Source: Spongiihabitans sp963422685
GTDB lineage: Bacteria; Pseudomonadota; Gammaproteobacteria; Arenicellales; Poriferihabitantaceae
NCBI GenBank assembly: GCA_963422685.1
Contig: OY730442.1
Location: forward strand, 1,798,001 to 1,862,000
Direction: 5' to 3'
DNA: 64,000 nucleotides
This document shows, piece by piece, positions 52,692-62,196 of this stretch. A program made the position numbers and the translations under genes. Position 1 is the stretch's first letter, and each line of letters starts with the position of its first letter. A model generated the notes under the pieces. It saw nothing but the letters and a program-made list of their open reading frames with translations, had not been told where the DNA came from and searched no databases.

Positions 52692-54353
52692 ATGAAATAC
52701 AAATCAATTCTGACCGTTGTTCTGTTTTTTTCACTATGCCACGGCGCATACGGTGCGGCCGGGGTGGCATCGGCGCACCCGCTGGCCACCGCAGCCGGTA
52801 TAAGAATGCTGGAAATGGGAGGAAACGCGTTTGATGCCGCAGTCGCTATAACCGCTACGCTCGCGGTGGTGGAACCCGCGGGTTCCGGCCTGGGTGGAGG
52901 CGGGTTCTGGTTGCTCTACGATGCCGACAACGATAAATCCATCATGCTCGATGGCCGGGAAAAGGCGCCACTGGCCGCCACCCATGATATGTATCTGGAT
53001 GAAAATGGCGAAGTGGTGGCGAACCTGTCCACTGCCGGCGCCTTGTCGGCGGGTATTCCGGGAGAGCCGGCAGCGCTGGTCTGGCTGGCAAAAAATTACG
53101 GTTCGCTGCCGCTGGCGGTTGCGCTTTTGCCCGCGATTGAAGCGGCCGCAAATGGCTTTGCGGTGGGTAATAAATATCGGCAGTCAATTGAATGGAGAAT
53201 TGATGCGATAAAATCCAGTGCCGAGGCGGCAAGGTTGTTTCTGGTTAATGGACGGCTGCCGGGCATCGGCGCACGGATTATACAGCCGGATCTGGCCAAT
53301 ACGCTCCAGATACTGGCGGTTGAGGGGCACGATGGTTTTTATTCCGGCCAGACAGCGAAAAAACTGGTGGACGGTGTTCGGCAGGCCGGGGGAATCTGGA
53401 CGCTGCAGGATTTGTCCGAATACCAGGTAGCGGTACGGCAGCCGGTGGTAGTGGATTACAAGGGAATGACGCTCACCTCCGCCGCATTACCCTCATCTGG
53501 CGGATTGGTGCTGGCGGAAAGTTTGAATATTTTGTCGAATTACGACCTGCATTCCATGAACGATGTGGATTTTACCCATGTCACCGTGGAAGCGATGCGC
53601 CGCGCCTATCGTGACCGCGCAGCATTCATGGGAGATACCGATTTCGTGGCAGTGCCGACCCGATTGCTGCTGGGCCATGACCATGCGCACGAATTGAGTC
53701 AATCTGTGCGCATGGACAGGGCGACAAACAGCCATGATCTGGCGCCGACCCGGGTCAATGGCGGCGAAGGCGAAGACACCACGCATTTTTCGGTGATTGA
53801 CAGCCACGGCAACCGGGTGGCCGCAACGCTTTCGATAAACTATCCATTTGGTTCGGCAGTGGTGCCGCCGGGAACCGGCGTACTGTTGAACAACGAAATG
53901 GACGATTTTTCGGTCAAACCCGGTTCGCCGAATGCCTATGGGTTGATCGGTGCACGCGCCAATGCCATTGAACCGGGCAAGCGCATGTTGTCCAGCATGA
54001 GCCCGACATTTTTGCAAACCGAAGAAAGAATTGCTGTGCTGGGCACGCCGGGCGGCAGCCGGATAATTTCCATGGTATTGCTCGGCGCGCTGGAATTTCA
54101 TCGCGGGGCGGATGCACAGTCCGTGGTCGATCGACCCAGATATCATCATCAATATTTGCCTGATTCGATTCAATACGAGCCGGGCGGGCTGGCTGAAGAA
54201 ACGGTTTCAGCGCTCAGGCAAAGAGGGCACGACCTGACGCCGGTGAATCGCAGGTGGGGCAATATGCAGGTGGTAATACTGGACAGGAAAAGCGGAGAAA
54301 TTACCGCTGCATCGGATGGAAGAGGCGAAGGGCGGGCGCAGCTTATACCGTAA
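52692..54353 (+). CDS. ggt: Gamma-glutamyltransferase, periplasmic
   Basis: Ggt cleaves gamma-glutamyl bonds such as that of glutathione. The 553-residue precursor has a signal peptide (MKYKSILTVVLFFSLCHGAY), GGNAFDAAVAITATLAVVEP, the oxyanion region, and the autocleavage site with catalytic Thr363 in GEDTTHFSVID; residues RMLSSMSPTFL bind glutamate. It begins 67 bases after orn. It probably supplies cysteine and glutamate from extracellular glutathione. Confidence 0.92.
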   Translation: MKYKSILTVVLFFSLCHGAYGAAGVASAHPLATAAGIRMLEMGGNAFDAAVAITATLAVVEPAGSGLGGGGFWLLYDADNDKSIMLDGREKAPLAATHDMYLDENGEVVANLSTAGALSAGIPGEPAALVWLAKNYGSLPLAVALLPAIEAAANGFAVGNKYRQSIEWRIDAIKSSAEAARLFLVNGRLPGIGARIIQPDLANTLQILAVEGHDGFYSGQTAKKLVDGVRQAGGIWTLQDLSEYQVAVRQPVVVDYKGMTLTSAALPSSGGLVLAESLNILSNYDLHSMNDVDFTHVTVEAMRRAYRDRAAFMGDTDFVAVPTRLLLGHDHAHELSQSVRMDRATNSHDLAPTRVNGGEGEDTTHFSVIDSHGNRVAATLSINYPFGSAVVPPGTGVLLNNEMDDFSVKPGSPNAYGLIGARANAIEPGKRMLSSMSPTFLQTEERIAVLGTPGGSRIISMVLLGALEFHRGADAQSVVDRPRYHHQYLPDSIQYEPGGLAEETVSALRQRGHDLTPVNRRWGNMQVVILDRKSGEITAASDGRGEGRAQLIP

Positions 54354-54646
54354 ATTATCCAAAATGCCATTGCATTATTATTCTTTTGAACCTTTTTCGG
54401 GTGGAAAAATCGGCGTGGGTTGCAGGGAATAGCCGGTATTGGGAAGGGCTGTCAATGGTGCATATTTTGAATCACAATCCACTTCGCCTGAACCCGGTCA
54501 CAGGCGTCATAAATCCCATGCAATCTACCCAATAAACCGTTACACTCCGCGCCCCTTCAACTTATCGCCGCAAAAGTGCCGGGCAGTCCGAACGCCCGCA
54601 TTGTCATCCCGGCGAACCACTATGTACCCCATTTCAGGCAACACCC

Positions 54647-56512
54647 ATGACTACGGTTGAAATAACCGCGTTTAATCAATTACCCCTCGACAAATCCATC
54701 CTCAAAGCACTGGATGAGGTGGGATATGAAACGCCAACGCCTATTCAGGCACAAGCGATTCCATTGCTGCTGGCAGGTAAAGATATCATCGGCCAGGCAC
54801 AAACCGGGACGGGTAAAACAGCGGCTTTTGCACTCCCCATATTGTCCGGGCTTGATTTAACGCAGAAAACCCCGCAGGTATTGGTGTTAACGCCGACTCG
54901 CGAGCTGGCCATCCAGGTGGCCGAGGCATTTCAAAAATATGCAGCCCGCCGCAAAGGATTCCACGTACTGCCTGTCTACGGCGGCCAGGACTACAAGGGG
55001 CAGATTCGCTCATTGCAACGGGGTGTGCACGTGGTTGTAGGTACGCCCGGGCGAGTGATGGACCATATGCGCCGGGGCACATTGAAGCTGGATAAACTCA
55101 CCACGCTGGTGCTGGACGAGGCCGACGAAATGCTGCGCATGGGGTTTATCGATGACGTGGAATGGGTGTTGCAGCAAATCCCCGCGCGAAGGCAGATTGC
55201 CTTGTTCTCGGCCACCATGCCCCAACAGATTCGGCGCATTGCCGCCGATCATCTGGTGCGGCCGGAAAACATAACGGTGAAGTTTAAAACGATTGCCGCT
55301 GATACCATTCGTCAACGCTTTTGGCCGGTGAGCGGTGTACATAAACTGGATGCGCTCACCCGAATTCTTGAAGCAGAACCCTTTGACGCCATGTTGATTT
55401 TTGTCCGCACCAGGACGGCAACGGTGGATTTGTCAGAAAAGCTGGAAGCGCGGGGTCATGCCTCGACCCCCTTGAACGGTGATATTCCCCAACCCAATCG
55501 TGAACGAGCCATTGAACGGCTGAAGCAGGGCAAGCTCGATATTCTGGTTGCAACGGATGTTGCCGCCCGTGGTCTCGATGTCGGGCGTATCAGTCATGTG
55601 GTGAACTACGACATTCCCCACGATACCGAAGCCTACATCCATCGAATCGGCAGAACCGGTCGTGCGGGCAAGGCCGGCGATGCAATTTTATTTGTGGCAC
55701 CCCGCGAAAAGCGTATGCTCAACGCCATTGAGCAGGCCACCAGGCAAAAAATTGAGCTGATGGAACTGCCTTCAACGGAATTGATTAACAACCGGCGTAT
55801 CGCCGGTTTCAAGCAGCGCATAGCCGATGCCCTGGCCACCGAAGAGCTCGGCATGTTCTGCCGCATGATTGAGCAGTTCCAGCAGGAGCACAACGTATCG
55901 TCACTGGAAATTGCGGCGGCGCTGGCGCATCTTCTGCAAGGAAATACACCGTTATTATTGCAGCATAAACCGGTTAGGGAGGTGAGAAATGATTGGAAAA
56001 ATGATACTCGTCAGGGGCGTGGGGAGCGGGGCCGAAACCACCGGAATCGAAACGGACCGGGACCAAATGACCCGGGTCGAAACGGGCATAAACGTTCGGG
56101 CAAAAGGGATTCCTCTGAGGCGGGTATGACGCGGTATCGGATTGAAGTGGGCCGCAATCATGCGGTGCGCCCGGGAAATATTGTTGGCGCCGTCGCCAAT
56201 GAGGCGGGTGTTGAAAGCCGGAATATTGGACAGATCGATATTCAGGATGATTACAGCACCATAGATTTACCGGCAGGTATGCCCGGGGAAATTCTCAAAA
56301 AGTTGAAAAAGGTCTGGGTGTGCGGGCAGCAGTTGCAAATTGCTCCCATTCCTCTTCAGGGCAAGCAAAGCGCTCGCAAACCCGGGAAGAATGGCGGCCA
56401 CAGCAGAAAAGACAAAAGCACAGCCAGAACAACGGGCAAAGCCGGAGTCAAAACAACGGGTAAAGCCAGAAAAAATAAAGACCGAAAAAAAACCAAACCT
56501 GCACGCCTGTAA
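54647..56512 (+). CDS. deaD: DEAD-box ATP-dependent RNA helicase DeaD/CsdA
   Basis: The 621-residue helicase has TPTPIQAQAIPLLL, Walker A AQTGTGKTAA, VLDEADEMLRMGF, the SAT motif FSATMPQQIRR and HRIGRTGRAGKAGDA. A DbpA-type RNA-binding domain follows (RYRIEVGRNHAVRPGNIVGA). It ends in a long Lys/Arg/Gly-rich tail (KNKDRKKTKPARL). DeaD helps ribosome assembly and mRNA unwinding in the cold. The 293-base gap upstream has no gene and may hold a long leader. Confidence 0.94.
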   Translation: MTTVEITAFNQLPLDKSILKALDEVGYETPTPIQAQAIPLLLAGKDIIGQAQTGTGKTAAFALPILSGLDLTQKTPQVLVLTPTRELAIQVAEAFQKYAARRKGFHVLPVYGGQDYKGQIRSLQRGVHVVVGTPGRVMDHMRRGTLKLDKLTTLVLDEADEMLRMGFIDDVEWVLQQIPARRQIALFSATMPQQIRRIAADHLVRPENITVKFKTIAADTIRQRFWPVSGVHKLDALTRILEAEPFDAMLIFVRTRTATVDLSEKLEARGHASTPLNGDIPQPNRERAIERLKQGKLDILVATDVAARGLDVGRISHVVNYDIPHDTEAYIHRIGRTGRAGKAGDAILFVAPREKRMLNAIEQATRQKIELMELPSTELINNRRIAGFKQRIADALATEELGMFCRMIEQFQQEHNVSSLEIAAALAHLLQGNTPLLLQHKPVREVRNDWKNDTRQGRGERGRNHRNRNGPGPNDPGRNGHKRSGKRDSSEAGMTRYRIEVGRNHAVRPGNIVGAVANEAGVESRNIGQIDIQDDYSTIDLPAGMPGEILKKLKKVWVCGQQLQIAPIPLQGKQSARKPGKNGGHSRKDKSTARTTGKAGVKTTGKARKNKDRKKTKPARL

Positions 56513-56600
56513 TCCGGGGCCGCCGGTATGGGGCTGTGCCGGATTTAGAATTTCCGGGCATTGCATGATATTCTATACATCCTGACACTTGGGATATTTT

Positions 56601-57452
56601 ATGAAACAAATTCAGTTTCCCAACGGCAAAACTGTCCCGGCTCTGGGCCAGGGCACCTGGCATATGGGCAGGGATTCCACCGCTCGAAAAGAGGAAGCGG
56701 ACGCGCTGCGCCATGGTATGGATTTGGGCATGACTTTGATTGACACCGCCGAGATGTATCATGATGCGGAGCTTGTGGTGGCTGAAGCACTGAAGGGCAG
56801 ACGGCATGAAGCCTGGGTAGTGAGCAAGGTACTGCCCGCTAATGCGTCCTTTACGGCAACGGTCGCAGCCTGTGAAACCAGCCTGAAACGGCTGGATATA
56901 GAGTGTATCGATTTATATTTGCTGCATTGGCCCGGCAGTTATCCATTGCGGGAAACCCTGGGCGCATTTCAGGCGCTGGTCGAGCAGGGCAAGATCGGGG
57001 GTTATGGTGTAAGCAATTTTGATATAGCCGAGATGCAGGATGCCTGGACCACCACCGGCGGTGACAAAATAGCCACCAATCAGCTATTTTATAATTTGCA
57101 GCACCGCGCCATAGAGTGGGATTTGCTTCCCTGGTGCAGACAGAAACGGCTGCCGGTGATGGCATATTCGCCATTGAACCAGGGCCGCCTTGATTCCGCA
57201 GTCCTGGATCAAATCGCTGAACGGCATAACGCCACCCGGTTCCAGGTCGCTCTGGCCTGGGTGCTGCATCAGCACCAGGTGATTGCGATTCCCAAGTCGT
57301 CAAAAATTTCACACCTCGACCAAAACCATGCGGCCCTTGACATTCGACTCAGTGAACAGGATTTACAGCAGATTGACCAGGCATTTGCGCCGCCGTCCGG
57401 CCCCGTAGCGATTGAGATGACCGGATCTGCGGTTTTCGGGAGTATTATTTAA
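56601..57452 (+). CDS. Aldo/keto reductase
   Basis: The 283-residue TIM-barrel oxidoreductase has the AKR tetrad in LIDTAEMY (Asp, Tyr), WVVSKV (Lys) and DLYLLHWPGSYP (His), plus GVSNFDIAEM and the NADPH-binding AIPKSS. It is close to the DkgA/YeaE-like group. The substrate cannot be told. ATG 56601 is chosen over an upstream alternative start. Its stop overlaps the convergent methyltransferase gene by eight bases. Confidence 0.9.
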   Translation: MKQIQFPNGKTVPALGQGTWHMGRDSTARKEEADALRHGMDLGMTLIDTAEMYHDAELVVAEALKGRRHEAWVVSKVLPANASFTATVAACETSLKRLDIECIDLYLLHWPGSYPLRETLGAFQALVEQGKIGGYGVSNFDIAEMQDAWTTTGGDKIATNQLFYNLQHRAIEWDLLPWCRQKRLPVMAYSPLNQGRLDSAVLDQIAERHNATRFQVALAWVLHQHQVIAIPKSSKISHLDQNHAALDIRLSEQDLQQIDQAFAPPSGPVAIEMTGSAVFGSII

Positions 57453-58227
57453 CGGCGGTAAATAAAAAGCGGTTCAGGCAAAAAAAGTACGCGCCGTTTT
57501 CGCCCAGTTTCAGGAGGTCATCACGCCATTTTTTACCCTCCTGCTTACTGATCGCATTGCTTCGATAGGCGTTTTTTATCAGCCAGTCGATGGAGTTGAC
57601 AGAAAATGAATTGGCGGCATAACTTGTATTCAGCAATGGAATGGCTTCGCTTTTAACCGCCTTAAACCCCTGACTGCGCAATAAAGAGGGCAGTTTCGGC
57701 GGCAAATTAGGGCTGGCCACGGTGTTATCCCAGGCATCGATAATTGTTCGGCTCAATTCAGGGTAATTGCCGCACATCACTACGCCGCGCCAGTCTGTCT
57801 CCAGTATCGCTATTCGGCCTCCAGCGTTGAGCACCCGGTGCATCTCCCGGATTGCAGTTTTAACCTCTGCCACATACAGCAGTACCTGGGTACAGGTAAC
57901 CACGTCACAGCAATCATCCGCGGCCGGCAATTTGCAAACGTCGCCGCTTCTGGCGCGCACATAATCCATCCCGCGGCAGCGTTTCAGGGTGCTTTCAACC
58001 ATGCGGGTGTCCGGGTCAATCCCCAATACACTGCCCTGATGACCCACTGCAATGGCCATATCGCAGGTCAGGAATCCGGTTCCGCAGCCAATATCCAGAA
58101 TCTGTTCCCCGGCCTGAATATCCAGGGATTCGATGATGCGTTGTCGTTGGCGAACGATCTCCGGCGCAATATAGGCGCGGTTCAGGGACTCGGGTGTATT
58201 GAGTGATTTTTGATCAGGTTTGTTCAT
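57445..58227 (-). CDS. Class I SAM-dependent methyltransferase
   Basis: The 260-residue protein has the SAM loop QILDIGCGTGFLTCDMA, GIDPDTRMVESTLKR (motif II), ADDCCDVVTCTQVLLYV and REMHRVLNAGGRIAIL, the UbiE/ArsM-like layout. The substrate is unknown; the family includes quinone, sterol and small-molecule methylases. The frame is open 53 codons upstream, within queG; the start MNKPDQK at 58227 overlaps the queG end by 14 bases, suggesting coupling. Confidence 0.82.
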   Translation of the reverse strand: MNKPDQKSLNTPESLNRAYIAPEIVRQRQRIIESLDIQAGEQILDIGCGTGFLTCDMAIAVGHQGSVLGIDPDTRMVESTLKRCRGMDYVRARSGDVCKLPAADDCCDVVTCTQVLLYVAEVKTAIREMHRVLNAGGRIAILETDWRGVVMCGNYPELSRTIIDAWDNTVASPNLPPKLPSLLRSQGFKAVKSEAIPLLNTSYAANSFSVNSIDWLIKNAYRSNAISKQEGKKWRDDLLKLGENGAYFFCLNRFLFTAVK

Positions 58228-59314
58228 GGACGGGTGCTGACTTTTGTGCTGTGTTTGCCTGCCGTTGCTGGCAGGACAATGCCCAGGACACGTGCTCGCC
58301 AAGCATTTGCGAAGGATGGTTTTGCCGCTTCCTGAGTGCGGCGATGACCAGGCCGGAACCGGGGGCGTTGCCAAGTGCAATGGCAATATTTCTCAGCCAG
58401 CGAAGGTGGCCGATGCGCCGAATTGCAGAGCCTTCTGTTTTTTTGCGAAAAGTGCCTTCATCCCAATCAAACAATTCAACCAGAGAGGTATCATTCAGTC
58501 CGTGGCGGGTTTTGAAATCCGGCTCGACGGATAGTCTGGCATAGCGATTCCAGGGGCATGCCAGTTGGCAGTCATCGCAGCCATAAATTCGATTGCCCAT
58601 GGCTTTTCTGAACTGGACCGGTATGGAGCCGTCCAGTTCGATGGTTAAATAGGACAGACAGCGACGGGCGTCAAGCTGGTAGGGCGCAACGATTGCATCG
58701 GTAGGGCAAATGTCCATGCAGGCGCGGCAACTGCCGCAATGCGCGGTGGCTGGTTGATCAACGGGTAAAGGCAGATCGGTATACAGTTCTCCCAAAAAAA
58801 ACCATGAGCCCTGTTCGCGATCGATGATATTGGTATGCTTGCCTAACCAGCCCTGCCCGGACTTTTCTGCCAGGGCCTTTTCCATGACCGGAGCGCTGTC
58901 GCAAAAAGCACGGTAACCGAATGGGCCCACCAGCGCGGATATCTGGTCCGCGAGCTTTTGTAAACGCTGGCGAATCACTTTGTGATAGTCCCGGCCCAGC
59001 GCATATCGGGAGATATAACCTTTGTCCGGCTGCTGCAAAACCTGTTCAGCATCCACCATTGTTTCGTGCAAATAATTCATGCGCACGGTAATCACTCTGA
59101 TCGTCCCCTGGATCAATTCCGCCGGCCGGGTTCGCCTCGTTCCATGAATTGACATATAACCCATTTCTCCATGAAATTTATTATCCAGCCACCGGGCCAA
59201 ACGCCGCTCACACTGGGATAGGTCAATATCGGCAATTGCCGTATGTGCGAAACCCAGCGCGGCTCCCCAGGTCTTGATTTGCTGCGCTAATTGCGCAGGG
59301 TTATGGTCTTGCAT
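58214..59314 (-). CDS. queG: Epoxyqueuosine reductase
   Basis: QueG carries out the last step of queuosine synthesis in tRNA with cobalamin and two [4Fe-4S] clusters. The 366-residue protein has the clusters in CGSCRACMDICPTDA and CDDCQLACPWNRYA, RYALGRDYHKVIRQRLQKLA, and CDSAPVMEKALAEKSG. ATG 59314 is chosen over an upstream start. It lies next to nnr-tsaE, but on the other strand and separated by a ClC gene and a hydrolase, a rearrangement of the common queG-nnr-tsaE order. Confidence 0.92.
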   Translation of the reverse strand: MQDHNPAQLAQQIKTWGAALGFAHTAIADIDLSQCERRLARWLDNKFHGEMGYMSIHGTRRTRPAELIQGTIRVITVRMNYLHETMVDAEQVLQQPDKGYISRYALGRDYHKVIRQRLQKLADQISALVGPFGYRAFCDSAPVMEKALAEKSGQGWLGKHTNIIDREQGSWFFLGELYTDLPLPVDQPATAHCGSCRACMDICPTDAIVAPYQLDARRCLSYLTIELDGSIPVQFRKAMGNRIYGCDDCQLACPWNRYARLSVEPDFKTRHGLNDTSLVELFDWDEGTFRKKTEGSAIRRIGHLRWLRNIAIALGNAPGSGLVIAALRKRQNHPSQMLGEHVSWALSCQQRQANTAQKSAPVHEQT

Positions 59315-59476
59315 GGCCAGCCGATAATACGATAGATGATACGCTAATGGCACCTTGACAGAATGTCCGTATAACTGTTGCGCAAAATTGTTGTCCGGGA
59401 TTGCGAAAAAAATGCTGAATAATCTGACGTTGACTATCCCGGCATCGGCGAGCCGGGACGCATTGATGGTAAGATT

Positions 59477-61201
59477 TTGTTCATGTTCAAGAGAATAATT
59501 TCAATTGCGGTATTCGGAACCCTGACCGGGGCGATTGCGTCGCTGGCTTCCATACTGTTCGTTGAAGCCGTCCAGTACGGCTATGAAATTATCCGGGCTA
59601 TGGTCGGTCGAAGCGGAAATTCTTTATCCCGGCCCTGGGCCATGCTTACTGTGGTGCTGGTGCCTGGGCTGGGGGGACTGGTGGTCGGTCTGTTGTGCAT
59701 GACCAATAGGGAAAAGAGACCATTGACACTGACTGACACCATTAAATCTGCGCAATCCATGCGCTTTTCGGCATCGTTAAAGAGCGGATTGACCACCGCC
59801 CTGGCCAGCATTGTCGCATTAAGCAGCGGTGCATCAGTGGGTCAATACGGGCCGCTGGCGCATCTTGGGGCAACCCTGGGTGCGACTATCAGCGGTTTCA
59901 CTCGTGCCACTGGTTTTACCGCTTCCATGGGCATTGGCTGCGGCACCGCAGCTGCAATTGCAACCGCGTTTAATGCGCCCATAGCCGGTATATTATTTGC
60001 GCATGAAGTTATCCTGCGTCACTATTCTTTAAAAGCGTTTGCGCCGGTCACCGTTTCTGCTGTCACCGGTTATATATTTGCAAATCAGATCTTTCAGTTG
60101 CCGCCGCTTTTTCGCATCCAGTTTCTTACCCCCATCCAGCCCCTCGAGTTTGTGGTTTTTATCGTTATCGGCATTGGCGGCGCCTATATTGCGGCCCTGT
60201 TCATGCGGGCGGTGCTGGCCGCGGCGATGCTGGCGGCGAAATTAACCCTCCCTCAATATCTAAAACCGGCAATAGCCGGAGTGGTGCTGGGGCTGGTGGC
60301 CATGCGTATCCCGGAGGTTTTGGGGCTGGGCGATGAGGTAATTCGCAATACCTTGATATCCCGGTATACGAGCACTGAAATGTCATTGATTTTCGCGGCA
60401 AAATTACTCCTGACGGCGCTTTGCCTGGGCTTCGGCTTTGCCGGGGGAATTTTCAGCCCGTCATTGGTCATCGGCATCTCGTTTGGTGCATTGGTGGGTG
60501 ATTTGATGGCTGTTTATATGATTGACTACTACTCGTCCACCGTGGTTTACGCCATCTGTGGAATGGTTGCGGTTGCCAGCCCGGTGATGGGCGCGCCATT
60601 GACCGCCATTCTCATCATATTTGAACTGACCCGAAACTATGATTTGACCATTGCCGCCATGATAAGTGTGGTCTTTGCCAGCGGGGTCGGGTATCAGCTT
60701 GTGGGACGATCAATTTTTGATGTTCAGCTAAAAAATGCCGGATTTGATTTGAGTATGGGGAGGGATAAAGCGGTGATGGACAGCCGGGATATTTCCGGTT
60801 ATTTGACTGAAGATTTTGTCTCGGCTGCACCGCATGTATCGCTCCTGGAACTTCGGGACCGGCTGGTCGGCAATGGAAAAAGTGCAGGTTATGTGCTGGA
60901 CGAGAATAGCCGGTACATTGGAACCGTTCATCTGATTCAGTTTATGGAACTGCTGAACAATGGGGTGTCGCTGGATCAGCAATGTGGAAATTACGCCACC
61001 CGGGAGCAGGTTGTTTTGACCCCGGATACCACAATCTGGTCCGCCATGGAAAAAGTACAGGGGTTTGTGGGTGAAAGTATCCCGGTCATCGCTGACCACC
61101 ACAGCGGCATCATGCTCGCAGTGGTTTATGAAGCGACCATTGTCCAGGCTTATATGGATGCCCGGCACCAAATCAGGCGGGAAGAGTATGGCGCCGATTA
61201 A
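59477..61201 (+). CDS. Divergent ClC-family chloride channel with C-terminal CBS domains
   Basis: The 574-residue protein has the ClC membrane core: ATAFNAPIAGILFAHEV, GFAGGIFSPSLVIGISFG and APLTAILIIFELTRNYD. About 140 residues at the C-terminus look like a CBS pair (DRLVGNGKSAGYVLDENSRY). The key residues differ. The GREGP loop reads GQYGP with Tyr124 in place of the gating Glu, the GSGIP motif is missing, and the second Glu of FxxEE is Val178. A passive anion channel is therefore more likely than a 2Cl-/H+ antiporter. Confidence 0.85.
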   Translation: MFMFKRIISIAVFGTLTGAIASLASILFVEAVQYGYEIIRAMVGRSGNSLSRPWAMLTVVLVPGLGGLVVGLLCMTNREKRPLTLTDTIKSAQSMRFSASLKSGLTTALASIVALSSGASVGQYGPLAHLGATLGATISGFTRATGFTASMGIGCGTAAAIATAFNAPIAGILFAHEVILRHYSLKAFAPVTVSAVTGYIFANQIFQLPPLFRIQFLTPIQPLEFVVFIVIGIGGAYIAALFMRAVLAAAMLAAKLTLPQYLKPAIAGVVLGLVAMRIPEVLGLGDEVIRNTLISRYTSTEMSLIFAAKLLLTALCLGFGFAGGIFSPSLVIGISFGALVGDLMAVYMIDYYSSTVVYAICGMVAVASPVMGAPLTAILIIFELTRNYDLTIAAMISVVFASGVGYQLVGRSIFDVQLKNAGFDLSMGRDKAVMDSRDISGYLTEDFVSAAPHVSLLELRDRLVGNGKSAGYVLDENSRYIGTVHLIQFMELLNNGVSLDQQCGNYATREQVVLTPDTTIWSAMEKVQGFVGESIPVIADHHSGIMLAVVYEATIVQAYMDARHQIRREEYGAD

Positions 61202-61304
61202 ATTATAAAATCCCGGCAGGATTGAACCTGATACAATCATTTTGCGTCCAGGCGTCGGTTCAAGAATTGACGTTCAGGAATTCAACTGCTACAGGAGAAA
61301 AATC

Positions 61305-62129
61305 ATGTGTGAAATTACCGGGTGCGAAACCCTGTCAAACCTTCCCGCCATCGTGGTGTCTGCAAGTACACGCCGCCAGTTTGTAAAAGGACTGCTCAGC
61401 CTGCCGCTGGCAACGGTATTGGCCATACCGGAATTAACCCGGGCCGCAGCAGACAGAGTCGAAAATATCAGCTTGACCACCGGGAGTGGAAAATCAGTTT
61501 CCGCCGCAGTTGCCTGGCCTGACGCTAAGGATGCGCCGGCCGTATTGTTGATCCACGAGTGGTGGGGATTGAACGATCAGATTAAATCCGTTGCCAGCGA
61601 ATTTGCCAATCTGGGGTATGTTGCCCTGGCAGTGGATTTGTATGATGAAAAGGTCGCCACAGTCGCGGATGATGCCAGGGCATATATGCAGGCGGTGGAC
61701 GCAAATGAAGCGATGGATACGTTGGCTGGCTGGATCGCCTGGCTGCGCAGCCATCCCGACACCAATGGCAAAGTGGGTACGGTTGGCTGGTGTTTTGGTG
61801 GAGGCTGGTCGTTAAACGCATCCATAGCGAGTCCGGTGGATGCCACGGTTATTTATTACGGCAATGTGAAAAAGACCGCTGGGGAGCTTGCAACGCTGCA
61901 TGGGCCGGTTTTAGCCCACTTCGCCACCCGGGATGACTGGATAAACCAACAAATGGTGGATGGATTTGTAATGGCGATGTCCGATGCCGATAAAGGTGAT
62001 GCGCTCAACGTGCATTGGTATGAAGCAGACCATGCCTTCGCAAACCCCACCAGCGCCAGATACGACGCCGATGACGCGGCGCTTGCTTGGCAGCGAACGA
62101 CGCAATTTTTCAGGGAGAATCTGGGATGA
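61305..62129 (+). CDS. Dienelactone hydrolase family protein with twin-arginine signal
   Basis: The 274-residue protein has a twin-arginine-like export signal after a short lead (STRRQFVKGLLSLPLATVL). The dienelactone hydrolase core follows: LIHEWWGLNDQIKSVASEFA, nucleophile Cys in GTVGWCFGGGW, Asp in ATRDDW and His in EADHAFANP. ATG 61305 has a GGAG seven bases upstream; an upstream start is less likely. The family includes carboxymethylenebutenolidases; the substrate is unknown. It sits between the ClC and nnr genes. Confidence 0.85.
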   Translation: MCEITGCETLSNLPAIVVSASTRRQFVKGLLSLPLATVLAIPELTRAAADRVENISLTTGSGKSVSAAVAWPDAKDAPAVLLIHEWWGLNDQIKSVASEFANLGYVALAVDLYDEKVATVADDARAYMQAVDANEAMDTLAGWIAWLRSHPDTNGKVGTVGWCFGGGWSLNASIASPVDATVIYYGNVKKTAGELATLHGPVLAHFATRDDWINQQMVDGFVMAMSDADKGDALNVHWYEADHAFANPTSARYDADDAALAWQRTTQFFRENLG

Positions 62130-62196
62130 TCAATATTGATGCGCGGTGTTGTTTGAACGGTTTTTAAAAACGCAGCCTGGTTCATGGGCGCTGAAT

